DNA of 64,000 nt from Gelidibacter mesophilus DSM 14095 (GTDB lineage: Bacteria; Bacteroidota; Bacteroidia; Flavobacteriales; Flavobacteriaceae): the NCBI RefSeq assembly GCF_000423005.1, contig NZ_AUHD01000006.1:62001-126000 (forward strand). Reading direction: 5' to 3'. How positions within the stretch are numbered: the first letter of the stretch is position 1; the number at the start of each line of letters is the position of its first letter. The notes under the pieces were generated by a model. That model saw only the letters and a list, made by a program, of their open reading frames with translations, searched no databases and was not told the DNA's origin. The position numbers were made by a program, and so were the translations under genes. Shown in pieces: positions 62,095 to 64,000 of this stretch.

Positions 62095-63111
62095 CTGTAT
62101 AAAATTTAAGTTAAATAAAATTATCCTTTGGATGTGTTTGGAAGTACTTACGTAAAAAAAGTGAAGAGGGTTTTAAAAAAAGTAAATTTTATTTAAAACT
62201 GTCGTCCCGAGATAAGTAGTTGAAAATCAATAGCTCAATTTAAGCTGCGAAAATGGCTATCGTTATTCGGTATACTTTTATTGTTGGCTCATATCCACTT
62301 GGTAGTTTAGAGCTAATCCATACGGATGACCTTAAAAGTTAAAATAAAAAACACGATGATTGTAGCCTTTTTTTATGCAATTATTAATAGTTGGGGATCG
62401 TGAGTGTAACCAAAGGCAACTTTCAGATCGCCACTTTTTGTTTGTGACGCACAAAATGGATTTTCTTTGCAATGATTAACGCGAATTTGCTTTTTTTTTT
62501 GAAAATTTGGAGGAGACCCATAGTAGAACTATCTTTTGATGAACCCCTTGGAAGCCAACGATTTTTTAAGAAGGTTAAAATAATGTTATAACATATGCTC
62601 TCTTCAGAATTTCACATCAAGAACTATCAAATAGAAAGCTTAGCAGCATCTTTCCATAAATAATGAGGCATTGGCTCTTGAAGCGCCCAATTTATATTCA
62701 TGGGTTTTGCGCCATTATAATCTTTGAGATTTCCTTCTAAAATTTAGTTATCATATTAGTGATTAGGAGATTTCTCTTCAGTACCTAATGATTTATAAAT
62801 GATCAGGTTACATTAGATGTGATTGAGATGAATTTCAGGAAGCGTGGCATGGGGTAATCTCCACATAAAAGTTGTTTTTTTATCTGACTTATTAACATGG
62901 TAATCTTGTCAAAAAGTGATGTTGTCAGACTAATACTTATAGGATTTACCACCATTCGAATTAATCAGAAACCGTTCTGCGCACTTTTTTTTAAAATTAA
63001 AATATAGACTTGATAAACCTTGAATAGCTACAATTAACTTCTTCACACAAAACACTTCCTAAAAAAAGTCTTCAAGCCCCTCCTTTGTAATTTATCAAGC
63101 CAAAAGTTCGA
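62095..63111. other. 1-kb AT-rich gap with nothing recognised
   Basis: Both strands are full of stops. I see no RNA gene, mobile element or repeat shared with the rest of the window. It may hold regulatory sequence for the ferritin-like pair or decayed DNA. Confidence 0.5.
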
Positions 63112-64000
63112 TTAGGTAGTGCTCCCCCGCTCTAGGGTCTTAATCTTTCGGGTGCCCCAATAGAGTATGATTACAGAAACACTAGCGCATAAAAACATAA
63201 TTCCTGTCATGGGCAACGGTGTTTCGTTACTAAGCGTAGAGACCAACGCCGTAATAATAGCACCTATTCCTAACTGTAGCGCGCCCATAAGCGCCGAAGC
63301 CGTGCCTGCACTCTTTTCAAAGGGCGCCAGCGACAGGGCTGAAGTGTTTGGGAAGGCAAAACCTTGGGTACTCAAAAAGAGAAACACCAAAACGATCATG
63401 GAATACATTTCAACAAGCTGAAATACAGTGCCTAAAAATAACAGTGCCCCCGCCACGACTTGGCATAACAGGGTGACTTTTACAATTTGTTGACTTGTGT
63501 ATTTTTTTAGCATATACGTATTGACCTGGCTGGCGGTTACCAAACCCATGGCAATAATCCCAAAAATCCATCCGTATTGTTTTTCGGAAACTCCGTAAAG
63601 TTCCATAAATACGTGAGGCGAACCCGCGATATAGGCATATAGACCACTGGCGGCAAAAGATCCCGTAAGCGTGTAGGTGTAAAATTGAGGGGTTTTAAAT
63701 ACGTTCCAAAACTTGGTAATGATCGGTTTTGGTTTTAAAGACATCGTTGTATCTGGCGGTGCTCCTAAAGGAAGCCAGAAATAAACGAGAAGAATATTAA
63801 GTGCCACGAGCACCGCCAAAATTATAAAAATGGAAGGCCAGCCCCAACGGGCTGTAGCGAAACCACCCAAAGTAGGGGCAATAATTGGCGAAACAGCAAT
63901 CACCAACATTAGCAGACTGAATATTTTTGCGGTTTCAGATACCGGAAAGAGGTCGCGGACCAAAGCTCGGGCAGCCACCATCCCGGCGCATCCCCCCAAG
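63112..64000 (-). CDS. Bcr/CflA-type MFS multidrug exporter, 5' end beyond the window
   Basis: 296 residues of the C-terminal three quarters of a 12-TM major facilitator transporter; the frame is open past base 64000. Family motifs: 'VAARALVRDLFPVSETAKIF' (motif region after TM4), 'SPIIAPTLGGFATARWGWPS' (TM5, the Bcr/CflA antiporter motif), 'FAASGLYAYIAGSPHVFMEL' and 'GFAFPNTSALSLAPFEKSAG'. The expected role is proton-coupled drug or metabolite export across the inner membrane. The start codon is outside. Confidence 0.88.
   Translation of the reverse strand, partial: LGGCAGMVAARALVRDLFPVSETAKIFSLLMLVIAVSPIIAPTLGGFATARWGWPSIFIILAVLVALNILLVYFWLPLGAPPDTTMSLKPKPIITKFWNVFKTPQFYTYTLTGSFAASGLYAYIAGSPHVFMELYGVSEKQYGWIFGIIAMGLVTASQVNTYMLKKYTSQQIVKVTLLCQVVAGALLFLGTVFQLVEMYSMIVLVFLFLSTQGFAFPNTSALSLAPFEKSAGTASALMGALQLGIGAIITALVSTLSNETPLPMTGIMFLCASVSVIILYWGTRKIKTLERGSTT

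Overview
The window reads as chromosome of a low-GC member of the Bacteroidetes, most likely a marine or soil Flavobacteriaceae. The signs are the flavobacterial promoter element TAnnTTTG upstream of many genes, two large TonB-dependent receptors with an N-terminal carboxypeptidase-like domain, lipoproteins and secreted proteins ending their signal peptides in ...AQ, DUF4270, DUF6646-like and DUF2007 families, an atpD-atpC pair away from the other ATP synthase genes, a single-cysteine DksA-like protein and a type 2 IleRS. The genus cannot be fixed from the sequence alone. I see no prophage, transposase, tRNA, rRNA or CRISPR array.

Layout. 1-4737: 3'-truncated end of a giant secreted surface protein on the minus strand. 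4.8-8.4 kb: recX, a small outer membrane barrel, a cupin-like protein and a class A beta-lactamase-like lipoprotein. 8.4-9.7 kb is a decay zone: nested palindromes, the C-terminal stub of a flotillin gene, and a DUF2007-zinc-ribbon gene cut by one in-frame stop. 9.7-11.9 kb: a membrane protein and a DUF2975-DUF2975-HTH operon with probable operators. 11.9-15.7 kb: an M61 peptidase, then atpD-atpC. 15.8-20.2 kb: a TonB-dependent receptor with an SGNH lipoprotein. 20.4-24.7 kb: a glycogen-synthase-like N-domain protein, DUF4270 and glmS in one operon, divergent from panC-panD-flippase (24.8-27.0 kb). 27.1-29.5 kb: tandem alpha/beta-hydrolase paralogues with Asp at the nucleophile position. 29.8-36.6 kb: radA, a lipoprotein, ileS, a DksA-like gene and lspA. 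36.6-39.5 kb: a minus-strand rimB-like, rimK, aspartoacylase-like, 5-FTHF cyclo-ligase cluster. 39.8-43.9 kb: uvrC and a patatin-BamA fusion. 43.9-45.5 kb is a second decay zone with a frameshifted TonB receptor and dispersed repeats.

45.6-53.2 kb carries aromatic amino acid catabolism (hmgA, hppD, tryptophan 2,3-dioxygenase) interleaved with DUF3108, an M23 peptidase and pgi. 53.4-56.0 kb is a second TonB-dependent receptor. 56.7-59.6 kb is the rplM-rpsI-rpsB-tsf translation operon (minus). 60.5-62.1 kb holds two secreted ferritin-like proteins, and 63.1-64.0 kb a 5'-truncated Bcr/CflA-type MFS exporter.

Most of the window is ordinary housekeeping. The points most worth a second look are: the GXHH active-site signature in IleRS (linked to mupirocin hyper-resistance); the Asp-for-Ser hydrolase pair; the rimB/rimK/aspartoacylase/folate cluster, a possible writer-eraser system for glutamylation; five starts placed 3-4 bases after a TAnnTTTG box, suggesting leaderless mRNAs; the nonsense-split DUF2007 gene; the flotillin stub; the 11-bp duplication that frameshifted a TonB receptor; and a multi-stem RNA-like element at 56.2 kb.
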